Shown here in pieces: positions 19,484-30,394 of a stretch of 64,000 bases of DNA. The position numbers and the translations under genes were made by a program. Where the stretch lies: the NCBI GenBank assembly GCA_039566865.1, contig CM076957.1:5093896-5157895 (forward strand), read 5' to 3'. Source of the DNA: Aurelia coerulea. Its lineage: Eukaryota; Cnidaria; Scyphozoa; Semaeostomeae; Ulmaridae. The first letter of the stretch is position 1. The number at the start of each line of letters is the position of its first letter. The notes beneath the pieces were generated by a model. That model had not been told where the DNA came from and made no database searches. It worked only from the letters and a program-made list of their open reading frames with translations.

Positions 19484-19880
19484 ATACATCCTATCCTAGT
19501 ATATTATTCCATTCGTGATACATCGACCTGTTTACTTTCTGTGTCTACCTATCCTGCGAAGGCGCCATTTTAATCCGATTGACATGACTTCAAGGGCCCT
19601 AGAGTAACTATGCCACTCAATAATTGCGCTAGGGCCCTTGAAGTCACGTCAATCGGATTAAAATGGCGCCTTCGCAGGAGAGTTAGACACAGAAGGAAAA
19701 CAAGTCGATATATGATAAAGAAGTCCTGCATGGCAGGACGAAATATTGGCAAAAAATAAATTAATCATTTTTGCTGTTGTTTTTTGTCGTATTGCGGTGT
19801 TTCTGCCTTTAAATTTATTCGATATATCATGTTTGGAATGATATATTAGGGCAGGAATAACTCGATGTATCACCCGTAAA
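19484..19880. mobile_element. TIR element with internal perfect hairpin
   Basis: TIR TTTACGGGTGATACATC at both ends. The centre (about 19541-19695) is a second palindrome with arms of roughly 65 bp, including 'GGCGCCATTTTAATCC', separated by a 25-nt loop. Confidence 0.7.
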
Positions 19881-20165
19881 GCTTTTTCTAAATTCAGCGT
19901 TTCCTACCGCCCGTGGTATATTGCCTTTTAATTTAGCCAATTGACCATGCAACTAATGCTGATTTTGTTTTGCAAAACTGAGAAATTATTAGCATACTTC
20001 TTCAATACTGTGCATGCACTGATTGCTGGGGTAAACCGCAGTGATATCAGTTGACAGCACCAATAAGGTCTGTAAAAGAATTGCTGAAAACAAACAGGCA
20101 GACAGACAGACAAACAAGTATAATATAAACAGAAACCAAACGTATTGCACAAGATTATCACGCTG

Positions 20166-20261
20166 CAACCTCGTCCCCAGGGCCTTTTGTCATATTGGGA
20201 CGGAGACGAAAAGGCAAACGTGTCCATCCCAATATGACAAAAGGTCCTGAGGACGAGGTTG
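20166..20261. mobile_element. 96-bp hairpin element with 9-bp TSD
   Basis: CAACCTCGTCCCCAGGGCC ... GACGAGGTTG. Flanked by perfect ATCACGCTG (20157-20165, 20262-20270). In intron 2 of the second MS4A-like gene. Confidence 0.85.
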
Positions 20262-20434
20262 ATCACGCTGCTTTTCAGCGACTACGAGCTTGATCTTTTC
20301 GTAAATATCCTCTTTCACAATACAGAAATATCCATTCTCGCCCCAATCTTCTAAATGCACCGGAATTCTTCGCATATCCCAATAGGGCACCTATTTTTAA
20401 AAATTGGAGGCCTATGCTGTGCTATAACCTTTCC

Positions 20435-20522
20435 CAACCTCGTTCCCAGGGCCTTTTGGGAAAGAGACGAAAGGCCCTTCGTCTCCGTCCCAATATGCCA
20501 AAAGGCCCTGGGGACAAGGTTG
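20435..20522. mobile_element. 88-bp hairpin element, sister of 20166-20261
   Basis: CAACCTCGTTCCCAGGGCC ... GGACAAGGTTG. Flanks AACCTTTCC / AACCTCTCT match 7/9. It ends 21 bp before the exon 3 acceptor and so borders the polypyrimidine tract. Confidence 0.8.
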
Positions 20523-20543
20523 AACCTCTCTATTTCTTTTCAG

Positions 20544-20792
20544 AATGCAATAAACATGACATTCGCCTGCCTCACAATATGTGCATCAGCAGTGGCAATT
20601 GCTTTCAATGCTATGACAATCAACCGGTTTAGCTCTTGCGTGGGAAGCTATGGCAAGAGTTACTGCGATGAAGCCAGTCCTATAAGGAGGAGATACCATG
20701 TTCCAGTACTAGCAGGATTTGTTCTTGTTACTTGTGTTGCAATATCGATCGTGACCCTCACTTCTATACAGGTCTGCCGTCTTAGGAGAATG
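20544..20792 (+). CDS. MS4A-like gene 2, exon 3 (TM3, loop, TM4)
   Basis: Eighty-three codons between a TATTTCTTTTCAG acceptor and a GTAGGT donor, phase 0. It begins NAINMTFACL, matching NGANMAFAIV of the complete gene's exon 3. TM3 is about residues 107-129 of the spliced protein, an extracellular loop with three Cys and a basic RRR follows, and TM4 is about 156-180, then a short basic end (CRLRRM). Spliced to exons 1 and 2 it gives 187 aa with four helices, so at least the membrane core is intact. The tail exon is uncertain (see 26181-26234). Confidence 0.8.
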
Positions 20793-20901
20793 GTAGGTGT
20801 TTTTATCTATATTGAAAAATCGTGAAAATGAATCGGAATACAAGAGATTGGAACTTATGACCCAAAAGAGGTATTTGACTTTCCAGTAGGAGGATGTGCA
20901 C

Positions 20902-21422
20902 AGCATAGGTTCCAAATCTTTATCTCGGCGTAAAAAGGTGGGTGTAAATTTCAATGACCTATTTCTTCTGTTTGAATGACTTGAAAGAAACTATAGATAC
21001 TTATCTATAAATCTAACGTTGGACTTTTCAGAAATTTTGAATATTTTTGGAAATTACAGCATATCTTACATTTCAACTCATTTGAGGATAAGACGTCATC
21101 AAATTTCTAAATAATAAACAAGATGAGTGACAGACTTTTGCTTGACACCATATTGTAGGCATTTATGAACTATGGTTTCCTTCGAAATTATTTCATGTTA
21201 CGTCAAACTGTTTAGAGATTACGATGGTTTTAAGTTTTTTTGAAAATTTTTCTAGAATTCTTGAAAAAGAAGAAAAACACTCTAATTTTGAAAATATTGA
21301 AGATTTCAATTCTAACGGTAGAATTATAGAGAATTAGCTAAAGTTTCTTTGAAGTAATTCAGTTTAAAGAAATAGGTCACTCAATTTTACACCAGCCTTT
21401 TTAAAGATTTGGAACCTATGCT
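20902..21422. mobile_element. AGCATAGG element, copy 1, 9-bp TSD
   Basis: TIRs begin AGCATAGGTTCCAAATC and remain complementary for over 100 bp. Flanks GATGTGCAC / GATGTGGAC agree 8/9. Two further copies lie at 47551-48074 and 54911-55434. Confidence 0.85.
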
Positions 21423-21791
21423 GATGTGGACCAAACAATTTTCACACGGCTCCAGAATTCCCCCCCCCCCCCCCTCCAAATGATATGTAGAAAAAGAGGA
21501 AAAATGTTTACCCAAAAAAAATATAAAACGTATATACTTGTCAATAACCCGCTTGTTTCAAAATATCTCCTTGTACATCTTTTGACAACCGGCTCAAGAA
21601 AGTGAACCCCTTGACAACCAGCTTTTGCTGAAGGGCCACCTTCCTGAAGATGAAAAATGAAATATGAAATTTGAAATATGAAAACATAAATATGAAAGAT
21701 CGCCTTCATTTGATGCCTGGCCATAAGAGATGAAAATGGTACACTGAAAAGCACATTCCCGTCGGACACAAGCTAAGTACCCCCTCCCCCA
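21423..21791. mobile_element. Poly-G element, decayed left end
   Basis: The right end (CTAAGTACCCCC) and internal 'TTGACAACC(A/G)GCTT' words match the poly-G family. The left end has a C-run but no clean TIR, and no duplication was seen. Confidence 0.5.
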
Positions 21792-22541
21792 GGACTTATG
21801 ACTTATGATGCTGGGGTACGACAATATTAAGGGAAACTTTTATGGGGTGCAAAAATATTTTGCTTGAAAAATATTAACATGAAGTCATCAGTCAATATTT
21901 AAAAGTAAAATGAACAGGCATCTGGAAATGACGATTCATTTGTTGTATGAAAATCTCCTGGGACAAATTGGTACGAATTTTCAGCATTATTTACGTATTA
22001 GCCTAGCTTTCATTCCTCAGGAGTGGAAAAAATATTTTATTTTCTGGGACCGAAAAGTCGTCGAAAAAACTTTCTGTGACCGCAGGGTGCTCCAAGCAAG
22101 AATCCACTTTTCCCAAGTCATGATAGAAAATAGAAATACGCAGGAGCAGGACATATTCCTCAATCTCAGTTGTAAAGGCTGTTTAGCGAATTTGGTTGAC
22201 TTTTCCACTGCTTATTTACCAAGTTATAAACAGTATTGTTGTAGTCTGGAGACAGCCTAAATCAACCAAACATCAATCCAATTTCTAAAGACTTAGTTTG
22301 AAATGCAAAGAGGAGATTTTAGATTTTTACGCAAAATCGAATCATCAATTCCCCCTTCTTTTTGCATTTCTTCATTTTTCGAGACCTGAAAAATTTCTAG
22401 GACCATTGGTGCTGTGGTCCGCTATTTTTTCCACCCATGTCATTCCTTTTCGGCATTTTCTTCCGTTTCTTTTACTACATGACTAGATGTTTTATTACCT
22501 AGGTTGATCCGTTTTCGCATCTTCTTGTATTAGTTATTTTC
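21792..22541. other. Intronic or intergenic DNA, no gene recognised
   Basis: Contains a 116-codon open frame (21910-22260) without recognisable domain or family resemblance, and no splice-site evidence that would join it to the MS4A-like gene. Confidence 0.45.
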
Positions 22542-23036
22542 TAGCCTGTGTTCCAGACAACTGGAAAAGGAAAGGAAAGTGGTCTGTGTAACGGAGCGCT
22601 AATCCGTGTTCAGAAATTTTCTTCAAAATCTGAAGAAAAATTACCATATGCAACTAGTAATTCACATAACTACTATTTGTTTTGTTATCCGAAAGAAAAG
22701 CCTGTCTCACGCGGAGAACTCACAGTACAATACAAAAAATTGGGGGATTTTTCAATGTCTGCTAATTCTATTGAATTTTTACGAACAAAGAATAAGAGAT
22801 TTGAATGCCTACCAATCGAATTGACTTTTTACGACCGTACAAAGTGATAACGATCAGCCCTCATTTGTTTCAAACACAAAGATATCCATTCTGTTGATCA
22901 CTGACTTCATTGCAGCAAATCATATGCGTGAAAGAATGCTCTTAATTATTTCGCAATTCAATTCATCGTCTGAACATGGATTTGTGCTCCGTTACACAAA
23001 CCACTTTCCTCTCCAAGTGGTCTGGAACACAGGCTA
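22542..23036. mobile_element. TAGCCTGTG TIR element with 9-bp TSD
   Basis: TIRs begin TAGCCTGTGTTCCAGAC (about 50 bp, with small gaps). Flanked by perfect GTTATTTTC (22533-22541, 23037-23045). Two overlapping open frames of 72-99 codons inside are unrecognised. Confidence 0.85.
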
Positions 23037-23066
23037 GTTATTTTCCTGTCAGGCTAGATTCTACAC

Positions 23067-23165
23067 TGGGTACCAGAGCCTCAAAATTAAGGAAGGAAGA
23101 TCGAGAAAAGGAAAAGAGAGAAAGAAGAAGAAGAAACTTTGGCTCCTTTTTACTTGTTTATTATT
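23067..23165. mobile_element. Solo end of the 7.6-kb element family
   Basis: Begins TACACTGGGTACCAGAGCC and continues CTCAAAATTA and a purine-rich stretch, like the right end of the 8377-16006 element read inward. No partner end. Confidence 0.55.
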
Positions 23166-24898
23166 TTTCATTTTGGTTGGCTCTGGTCATTCATTTCATT
23201 CATTTCATTTTATCTTTTTTACCCATGGTAGCCCCTCAATAATGATAATTGATTTACAGGGGGCCATGCTAAAAACTTACAAATAACTACTAATTTACAA
23301 TAAAAACGACATTTGCTATAAAACCTAATCCTAAACCTAAACCTAAACTAATTACAAATTGTCATAAATAAATAAAAGAAAACAGAAAAGAATTGGTGAG
23401 AAATTCATGGCTGCACCGTCTTTTTAAACGCTCTCAGGGTTGAAGTATTTCGGATCTCAGGGCCAAGACTGTTCCAAAGCTTGGCGCCTCGGTACGCGAA
23501 ACATTTCTGCCCCCCTGCCGATTTTAATAATGGCAACCTGAGATTGACTTCGGCGTTTCTAAGAGAACGACTGGTAGAGTTGTTGACTCTCGTGAACATG
23601 TCTTTCATATAAGAAGGCACGTCACCATTAAGGGATTTAAAGACCATTTTCTGAGCTTCAAAATCAATAAGCTCCCTGACAGTCGGCCATTTAAGCGCCC
23701 GAATAACTGGTAAAGCAGTAGCATCAAATGGACTGTTGGAGACGAGTTTTGCAGCCCGATTTTGAAGTTTCTGCAATTTTTCAATGGCAGTCACCCCAGC
23801 ATTTCCCCAGACAGGGCAGCAATATCTAAAGTAAGGCTCCACTAAACTCTTATACATTGTCTTGACAGTTGAAATAGGAAGGTACTGCTTGGCATAACGA
23901 AGCACACCAATACCTCTAGAGATCTTATTAGTTGTTAGGGCCAATTGAGATGTCCATTTAAGTTGATGGTCAACCTGAACACCAAGGTACTTGACCTCCT
24001 TTACCAACTTGATATCCTCGGAACCAATCTTAAGGTGTGGTTTGGTTGAATCAACAGAGTCAATTTTTCGCAGCTTACCATTACTCCCTATAATCATTGC
24101 TTCTGTCTTTGCAACGTTTAAAGACAACTTATTCCCTTCAAGCCATCCTTTCAAAGCTTCTAAGTCAGCATTAACTGCTTGATTAATTTCCGAAACAGAT
24201 TCAGAGGCATAGTAAATGCTTGTGTCATCTGCATACATGGATACAAGGGAATTTTTCAAACAACAAGGAAGATCGTTAATATAGACCAGAAAGAGAAGTG
24301 GTCCAAGACATGAACCTTGTGGTACACCGCAAGTTATACTGTCTGTAGCGGAAATTCGCCCATTCACCTTACAGCATTGTCGTCTACTGGTGAGATATGA
24401 GCGAAACCAGCCAAGTTCTTTTCCTTTCAAGCCACAGAAGTTAAGCTTCCTTAATAGAATATCGTGGTCAACTGTGTCAAAAGCTTTCTTTAGGTCTATG
24501 TAAACGACAGCTGTGTATTTACCTTTATCAATGTTTAAGTACCAGTCGTTCGTGCACTTTAACAGAGACGTGAGAACCGAATGAAGGGCCCGAAAACCTG
24601 ACTGACCAGAGAAAATCAGCTTGTTTTTGTCAAGGTAATCGTACAGCTGGTTATAGACAAGCTTCTCAAATAAACGAGAGACAACAGGTAGCACCGATAT
24701 AGGCCTATAATTTGACCTATCATCTTTTGAGCCTTGCTTAAAAATTGGAGCTACGTTAGCAGTTTTCCAGTTGTCAGGGAAGCAGCCGACGGACAGAGAC
24801 AATGTGAAGATTTGGGCAAGCGAAGGAGCCAAAATCTCAATACCTACTTTAAGAAAGTGACTAGAAATGCGATCAGTGCCAGAACCATTACCCAGGGT
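23166..24898 (-). mobile_element. Second LINE, 5'-truncated
   Basis: Reverse transcriptase frame plus a 3' region containing 'GGGGGCCATGCTAAAAA'-type sequence on the + strand (23260-23400), repeated in a shorter copy at 58376-58759. The 5' edge lies next to the poly-G element that starts at 24908. Confidence 0.8.
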
Positions 24899-24955
24899 AG
24901 CTGGATTCCGGGGGGGGGGGGTACTTGACTTAAATTTGTACGGGGGTGTGCCCAC
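23405..24955 (-). CDS. LINE reverse transcriptase, truncated
   Basis: 516-aa frame. The first roughly 20 residues come from the adjacent poly-G element (Pro-rich, no meaning) and true LINE sequence starts around residue 22. Motifs are NYRPISVLP (82-90), SGQSGFRALHS (116-126), YIDLKKAFDTVDHD (152-165), GVPQGSCLGP (210-219) and YADD (241-244), then thumb sequence to the C-terminus. The endonuclease domain is absent. It belongs to the same broad CR1/Jockey group as the element at 9117-10979, but the two differ in motif A and in the F/YADD box, so they are separate families. Confidence 0.9.
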   Translation of the reverse strand: MGTPPYKFKSSTPPPRNPATLGNGSGTDRISSHFLKVGIEILAPSLAQIFTLSLSVGCFPDNWKTANVAPIFKQGSKDDRSNYRPISVLPVVSRLFEKLVYNQLYDYLDKNKLIFSGQSGFRALHSVLTSLLKCTNDWYLNIDKGKYTAVVYIDLKKAFDTVDHDILLRKLNFCGLKGKELGWFRSYLTSRRQCCKVNGRISATDSITCGVPQGSCLGPLLFLVYINDLPCCLKNSLVSMYADDTSIYYASESVSEINQAVNADLEALKGWLEGNKLSLNVAKTEAMIIGSNGKLRKIDSVDSTKPHLKIGSEDIKLVKEVKYLGVQVDHQLKWTSQLALTTNKISRGIGVLRYAKQYLPISTVKTMYKSLVEPYFRYCCPVWGNAGVTAIEKLQKLQNRAAKLVSNSPFDATALPVIRALKWPTVRELIDFEAQKMVFKSLNGDVPSYMKDMFTRVNNSTSRSLRNAEVNLRLPLLKSAGGQKCFAYRGAKLWNSLGPEIRNTSTLRAFKKTVQP

Positions 24956-25230
24956 GAAAAATTTTTCTTTACCCTGCTCCAGAATTTTTCGCTCAAAATG
25001 ATAACCTGTTCTAGAAAAAATTGGTGAAAAGTATACACAAAAACATGAAATTTGACCGAAAAACGACCCGATCTAGCAGAATATTCCCCTTTGACATATT
25101 TTGACAACCTGCTTTAGAAAAATTGCCTCATTTTGATACCCTATGCTAGAAATAATTGGTGAAAACGATACCCTTAAAAACGGCACATCCTCGTCGGACA
25201 AATATACTAAGTACCCCCCCCCCCCCCCGG
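24908..25230. mobile_element. Poly-G TIR element with 9-bp TSD
   Basis: CCGGGGGGG...TACTTGACTT and inverse; perfect AGCTGGATT at 24899-24907 and 25231-25239. Interior words of the type ACCCTG(C/T)TC(C/T)AGAA recur five times. It is nearly identical to the outer parts of 48546-49903. Confidence 0.9.
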
Positions 25231-25261
25231 AGCTGGATTCATACGTCACATTTTAGATTTG

Positions 25262-25345
25262 TCGAATTTGGTTCTTAATCCGTTTGGTTCTGAATTCGTT
25301 TGGTTCTTAATCCGTTTGGTTCTTAATCCGTTTGGTTCTTATACG
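25262..25345. repeat. Minisatellite, 15-16 bp unit GGTTCTTAATCCGTTT
   Basis: Five near-identical direct copies, ending in CTTATACG. The AAGAACC word is the one used by the CAGTAAACACC elements. Confidence 0.8.
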
Positions 25346-25398
25346 TGGAAATGGATATTATAAGACAAGTAAATCATTGTAGATTCGCTGTTTGCTAG

Positions 25399-25766
25399 CC
25401 TGCGTGCAGACCCAATATTCTGAAGAAGAAAGGGTCTGCGCATACAACGACCAAAAGCTTGCTACCGTTCACAATTCTGGCTTTCAGGGAAAATTCTTAT
25501 ATGCAATCATGAGTATGATTAATATCATGCGTGTCAGATTTTGTTGCTGTCACAATATGCTGTCACACATTTGTGTTCAGTCGCGTATTGTGTTGTTTGT
25601 TCTCATCACTTGTATGTTTTGGACCTTGTATTGTGGCTTTTGTTTGTTAAACGTATTATAATTGTAAGTGTCATTCAAAGTAGGGACTAGAGGACCCCTT
25701 TCAAGCTTTGAACTGGCACAAACAAGTAATCTTTTGTGATTGTTAACTATGTGTTGTTTATGCGTG

Positions 25767-25770
<4 letters not shown>
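25399..25770 (+). mobile_element. Partial TAGCCTGCG element
   Basis: The left TIR TAGCCTGCGTGCAGACCC and the next 200 bp resemble the 1884-2621 element. The right end is missing and the sequence runs into a 30-A tract (25770-25799). Confidence 0.5.

Positions 25771-25799
<29 letters not shown>
25770..25799 (+). repeat. Poly-A tract, 30 nt
   Basis: An uninterrupted A run. It could be the tail of a retroposed sequence on the + strand, but no LINE or SINE body was recognised before it. Confidence 0.9.
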
Positions 25800-25801
<2 letters not shown>

Positions 25802-26180
25802 TTCTTTCACGTAATGCTTTCTTGTCAAAGAAACCATATTTAAATTCAAGGATGCTGCTGCATAGTAAACAAGCATGTCCCGAGAAATGATAATGGATGA
25901 AGCAAATATGAAATACTGTATATGTAGACGTTGAACAGATTTTACAAACTTTAGTACTGAAGCTACGCATAAAAACGGCAGTGTGGTTGAGTATTTTTCA
26001 ACTTAGCATTATTTTTAAGAAACTGGACAAAATCAGGCTGCCTGGTTTCTTACAAAGGAGAAGATATTCTCTATGCTGGCAGGCTGCAATTTCTTATATA
26101 TCTGTTTCTTATATGCGGGGACTTACTGTAGCATAAGACAATAGTCAGATGAAAATAAATGACAATTTTCTCGCTTGCAG

Positions 26181-26234
26181 GCTCGTATTGAAAACAGGAA
26201 ATGTAAAGAAGAAACACATTTAGAAAAACGATAA
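26181..26234 (+). CDS. Possible last exon of MS4A-like gene 2
   Basis: After a good acceptor (TTTCTCGCTTGCAG) a phase-0 frame gives 17 residues, starting ARIENRKCKEE and ending LEKR, then TAA. The charged, helix-breaking tail would suit the cytosolic end after the RRM of exon 3. The total would be 204 aa. The complete gene has a much longer tail in two exons, so support is only the phase and the acceptor. A transcript would settle it. Confidence 0.3.
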   Translation, partial: ARIENRKCKEETHLEKR

Positions 26235-26434
26235 ACCCAAGAAGATTGACATTTAATGGCAAAATTTTGGACATATTTTATTACTACTGTTATTTATTTC
26301 ATGTGATTACAACTCTCTTTGTAAATTGCCTAAGCAATTAAGAATATTCAAGAAATATCGCATTATATTCTATTCGTTATATCTATTAATTTATCATTCT
26401 ATGTACTATTCATATTATATTTCATCACATTCTA

Positions 26435-26650
26435 CCGGGTGAGCTAGAAAAAAATTGGCACTTTTGAAAATTCATAGCATCAAGACTACTGGATGGATTG
26501 GACTGAATCAATATTTGCTTGACAGCCAAAAGATTGAAGTATTTTTGTGATTTTTCTTGCCTTCTTATGAGCACAAATTCAATTTTGCAAAAACTTTATG
26601 GTTGCAAAATGACTGAAAAAGGGCCAAAATACTTGATCAAATCATAAAGG
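26435..26650. mobile_element. Left half of a CCGGGTGAGC element
   Basis: Begins TA|CCGGGTGAGCTAGAAAAAA and follows the complete copy at 44091-44711 for about 200 bp ('ATTTTTGTGATTTTTCT', 'GCAAAATGACTGAAAAAGG'). The other end is lost. Confidence 0.6.
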
Positions 26651-27853
26651 ACTCCTTGCTCAAAACAACAGAGATCGTACCGCGGAGCCTATTTTGGATT
26701 GAGAGGGCTAGAAAGCGGTCGGAAACTTCGAGGGAGTTATGGGGCAAAGCCCCTACAGCATTTTTCATGACAACGCCTTCTACTTTGGCTATAAATGCAA
26801 CCAACGCCCTTTTCACAGCTAGAAATGGGAAGCAAAAGGCATATCAAATCATTAAGTCCCCTTGAAAGCATCATGAATTGAAATGCGCAATGTTTCAATT
26901 TTTATTTGATTGCGAAGGTTCTGGGCCAAGGGCGAATCTTTTGGATTAAGGGAAGGTACTAAATTAAAAGCACTTTTTTAAGCTTGAATGTTGTAAAGCT
27001 GAACCTTTCGTAATATCGTATGAGTGTGATGATCATAAATAGATTAATGGAAGCATACTTTCAGAAACAAGCATTTTTGAAAATAACACAAAAATTGTTT
27101 CTATGAATAAGTTTATATCGCCAATACATCTAACAATTTTTTCATGTTGTCCAAAATGTCGTATCTCATGTTCCTCGAAAAATAGTTGAAATAGTTGGTG
27201 TTTCTACTATCGGTCCTTTCCTTTGAGCATAAGGGGCTGCCACATTAACTAGTATTTGTTGGCGAGCGATGCGAGCGATGTTTTTAGACATCTTCCTAAA
27301 GAGATTGATGGTTGAACTTGTTGCAGGGGTAATATTCAGTATTCTAAAAATTTGGGCAACTTTCCTTAAATCTTCAAGCAACTGGAATTTATTTTAAAGA
27401 TACACATTGGTATATCATGAAATGAAGCTATTTCAACATCACTTGCTAAAAAATTTGATATTTAAAGCCGTTGTAACAAGATTGAAACTATAAAACTGTG
27501 ATATATTTTTGCATAATTCTGCTCGACCTATTCCCGGTGGGTGCAATGTTAATGAAAACATGCACATGACACCACGCTCATCCATGATTTCGCTGAGAAA
27601 GGGGTAGAATTGAAACAGAATCCTAGGACCCAGAATCTCAGAAAAAACGGGGTATTTTCTTCAGTAAATATCCCCTAAATATCCCAACCAAAGACAGTTA
27701 AATGCTGGCGGACTCGGGACCTTAGTATAGAAGTCAATTTCACCTGGCTGGCCCATGTTTGATACCCTTAGTTTCATGGATTCTACTAATTTTCAATAAA
27801 GAGATATCAGTATAGTGAATCGTGATCAAGTGCACAAATCCCAAAGCGTTCTC
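26651..27853. other. Intergenic DNA, no gene recognised
   Basis: Open frames under 75 codons on both strands, none recognisable. No inverted repeats of note. Confidence 0.5.
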
Positions 27854-27968
27854 TCACTGAGCCCTAAAGAAGTCTACAGGTCTGTACAGTACAATAACTG
27901 GTTTTGAGAGTCTCTCAGAACCAGTTATTGTACTGTACAGACCTGTAGACTTCTTTAGGGCTCAGTGA
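27854..27968. repeat. Perfect hairpin, arms about 50 bp
   Basis: TCACTGAGCCCTAAAGAAGT... folds on itself with a 15-nt loop. It has the size of a hairpin transposon relic. No target duplication was resolved. Confidence 0.85.
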
Positions 27969-28465
27969 TACTCCTTTAAAGGGGGGTTACCTTCAAAATT
28001 TGTTGCACAATAAGGAGTCTTTTTATCAACTAGAAAGTCAGAGAAAAGGGTATCCTATGAAATTGTTTGGACGAGCGTGGTGTACATTTTACTACCGGGT
28101 GAGTAAAAAAAATCCCTGTTTGAAAGACCACAGATCCCTCGATGTCAAGACAATAATGTTGCCAGATGTGTCTTTCAATAGTGAATATGTTGAAATATAT
28201 TCTAAATTTTACATGCCTGAAATCAGCCACTCCGTTCTGAAATTATAAGAGATTTTCTCGAGGAAGTTCCTCTATAAGAAACTTCCAAAAACTGCACAAA
28301 ATCACGACCAAATTTCTCGCATGTCTATGCCTTATAGCAATGATTTGTACATGCTTTTGCACGTTTTATCCCTTCAGTAATAATCCTCAGTGTATTACTG
28401 ACAATGACCATTAAGCACCAATGAACAATGTTCTCAAAAGGTTCTGCCATATAACAAAGCCTTTA

Positions 28466-28588
28466 TTAAACGATTACTCGATCCATGCTGGAAAATATTT
28501 GGACCTTAGTTCCTTGTACGGACCTCAATGCGTTCGGTCCATACGTCAAACTGCGGTCCAAATATTTTCCAGCAATCGTTTAATAACC
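28466..28588. repeat. Imperfect palindrome (GGAAAATATTTGGACC)
   Basis: Arms AAACGATT...GCTGGAAAATATTTGGACC converge on a short centre. Confidence 0.6.
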
Positions 28589-28681
28589 GCATATTACTGA
28601 ATCCAATATAAAACAGTCTAGCTGTTTGATTATCGTTGCTGATTCTGATCAATGCTGTTCGAAGCAAACCTTGGATCACAG

Positions 28682-28918
28682 TAGCCTACGAGTAGACCAA
28701 TTATCCTAAAGAATAAAGGGGCCTACGAAATAAAGAGATAAAGCTTGCTACGGCTACTCAGTTAATTATTAATCCTCCATTCAAATAATGGGTGAAAACC
28801 CGTCTAAACAAAGGCTGCATAAATTAAGTTCTAGAAATCTGGAACTGCAGTAGCAAGCTTTCGCTCATTAATTCGTAGACCCTTTCTCCAGTTGGATAAT
28901 GGGTCTAATCGTAGGCTA
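28682..28918. mobile_element. 237-bp TAGCCTACG element, 9-bp TSD
   Basis: TIR TAGCCTACGAGTAGACC / GGGTCTAATCGTAGGCTA. Flanks GGATCACAG (28673-28681) and GGATCATAG (28919-28927) agree 8/9. A short relative of the 1884-2621 element. Confidence 0.8.
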
Positions 28919-28977
28919 GGATCATAGTAACTGAGAGCTCATCGCAATGAAACAGTCAGAGTCCATTGGTTCAAATA

Positions 28978-29207
28978 TAGACTTGCTCCAAGTCTATTCA
29001 GTGGACCATCAGCAATAAAAGAATATAATTTCTTCTGCGGGGGCGTAAGCTACTAAGGTGACGCTGCGAAGGAGAAGTGAGAACGAAACTGAATAGTTTC
29101 GTTCTCACTTCTCCTTCGCAGCGTCACCCTAGTAGCTTACGCCCCCGCAGAAGAAATTATATTCTTTTATTGCTGATGGTCCACTGAATAGACTTGGAGC
29201 AAGTCTA
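28978..29207. mobile_element. 230-bp near-perfect hairpin element, 9-bp TSD
   Basis: Two 113-bp arms (TAGACTTGCTCCAAGTC...) with one mismatch meet at a 4-nt loop. It is flanked by perfect GTTCAAATA (28969-28977, 29208-29216). The almost unblemished symmetry implies a recent insertion or active arm conversion. Confidence 0.9.
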
Positions 29208-29216
29208 GTTCAAATA

Positions 29217-30390
29217 TGACTATCTCTCCTTGAAAGTTGATGTCAGTGTTGATGTTTGATAAAATGACAGTGCCAATCATTGTAAAGTCCAAAACAAATT
29301 GAAAAGGAACATTGAACATGAATGATAATCGACTCTAACTAACTGAATATTGCAATTTAATGCTTAAAGGCATTGAGTCCAGATAAATAGCTGAGCATTA
29401 ACGCTATTCTGAATTTTTGCTGACAAACTGCTGACGGCCTTTCGTTATCGCTCAATAGTGCTACAGTCATTAGCAGTGGAGCCCAAAAGCTTCTTGATCC
29501 TTGCATTATCCTCATGAATTTCTTTGGTTTAATTTCAATAATGATTAAATCACAACTGTTGTTGTATGATTGAAAAGAAGTTGATATTGGTCATGAGCGC
29601 ACTATTTATGCAGACTCAATGTCTTTAAAGAGCCATTGTCACCCAGGCTCCTTTGCGGGCATGTTGTAATTTCAGATTATCTGAAAATCAAATTTGGCCT
29701 AAGCGGAAAATATGGATTTGCACTGCAGTAGAAGTCATTGGTTCCACCTGTTTGAATACGAATAATAGCTAAAGCTGATATGATAAAGGATTCATTCACT
29801 GGATTTATTTTGATCAAAGCGTGGGAGTCTGCCTTTACAAGTGCGACACAATGGAGAAGACAAAGAGGAACCAAACACTGTTGTTTGCATAAATACGAGC
29901 TGGCTCCGAACCGAAGCTTGATGCAGATACTCCACAAGAATTTCAACGAAACTCTTGATGTAAAATCTAGATATCTGCCTTCGTTTTCAATTCCCTTTGC
30001 AATAATCCATACAAGTTGTCGCCACCGCATCTTCTCTCTTTCTGCAAGCAAGCTGTGTTTGTGTTATGTTTTCCTCCCCACGGTGCGCAAAGGTTCCTGG
30101 GTGACAATGGCCTTAAAGTTGAGACCAATATTTCATCGAGTAAGATCAATGTTGTAGTCATGCTAAGTTGTCTTGTAATTTGCAAACTGTCGTCATTTTT
30201 TAATTGCTTCAAACTTGGACCATTTGCTTCTCAAAGCATTTGCACATTTGCGTTGGAAAACTCTCAGCTGCACTCACTTAACTTTATTAACAGCTAGTTA
30301 CTATCATCATTATCCCTTGTGCGTACTGGGAGGTTGGCAATAGCGATCTTTGTTTTGATTTTTGCCTACGTTATTTTCATTCGCCACAAT
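29217..30390. other. Intergenic DNA upstream of MS4A-like gene 1
   Basis: Overlapping frames of 80-125 codons at 29677-30297 occur on both strands in the same stretch, have no family resemblance and are best regarded as chance. Regulatory content cannot be judged beyond the proximal promoter. Confidence 0.45.
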
Positions 30391-30394
30391 TCGA

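Noticed and set aside
21910..22260. 116-codon frame considered as an MS4A-like tail exon
   Set aside because: Starts with its own ATG, no acceptor in phase, no Tyr/Pro or charged-tail character, no recognisable homology.
22532..22560. Acceptor-like CTGTGTTCCAG considered as the start of an exon of MS4A-like gene 2
   Set aside because: It is the terminal inverted repeat of the 22542-23036 element.
24844..25107. Pro-rich frames at the start of the second LINE
   Set aside because: Encoded by the poly-G element; the LINE frame only appears to begin there.
29677..30297. Overlapping frames of 80-125 codons on both strands
   Set aside because: No domain, and the same stretch is open on both strands, as expected by chance; upstream of a defined promoter.
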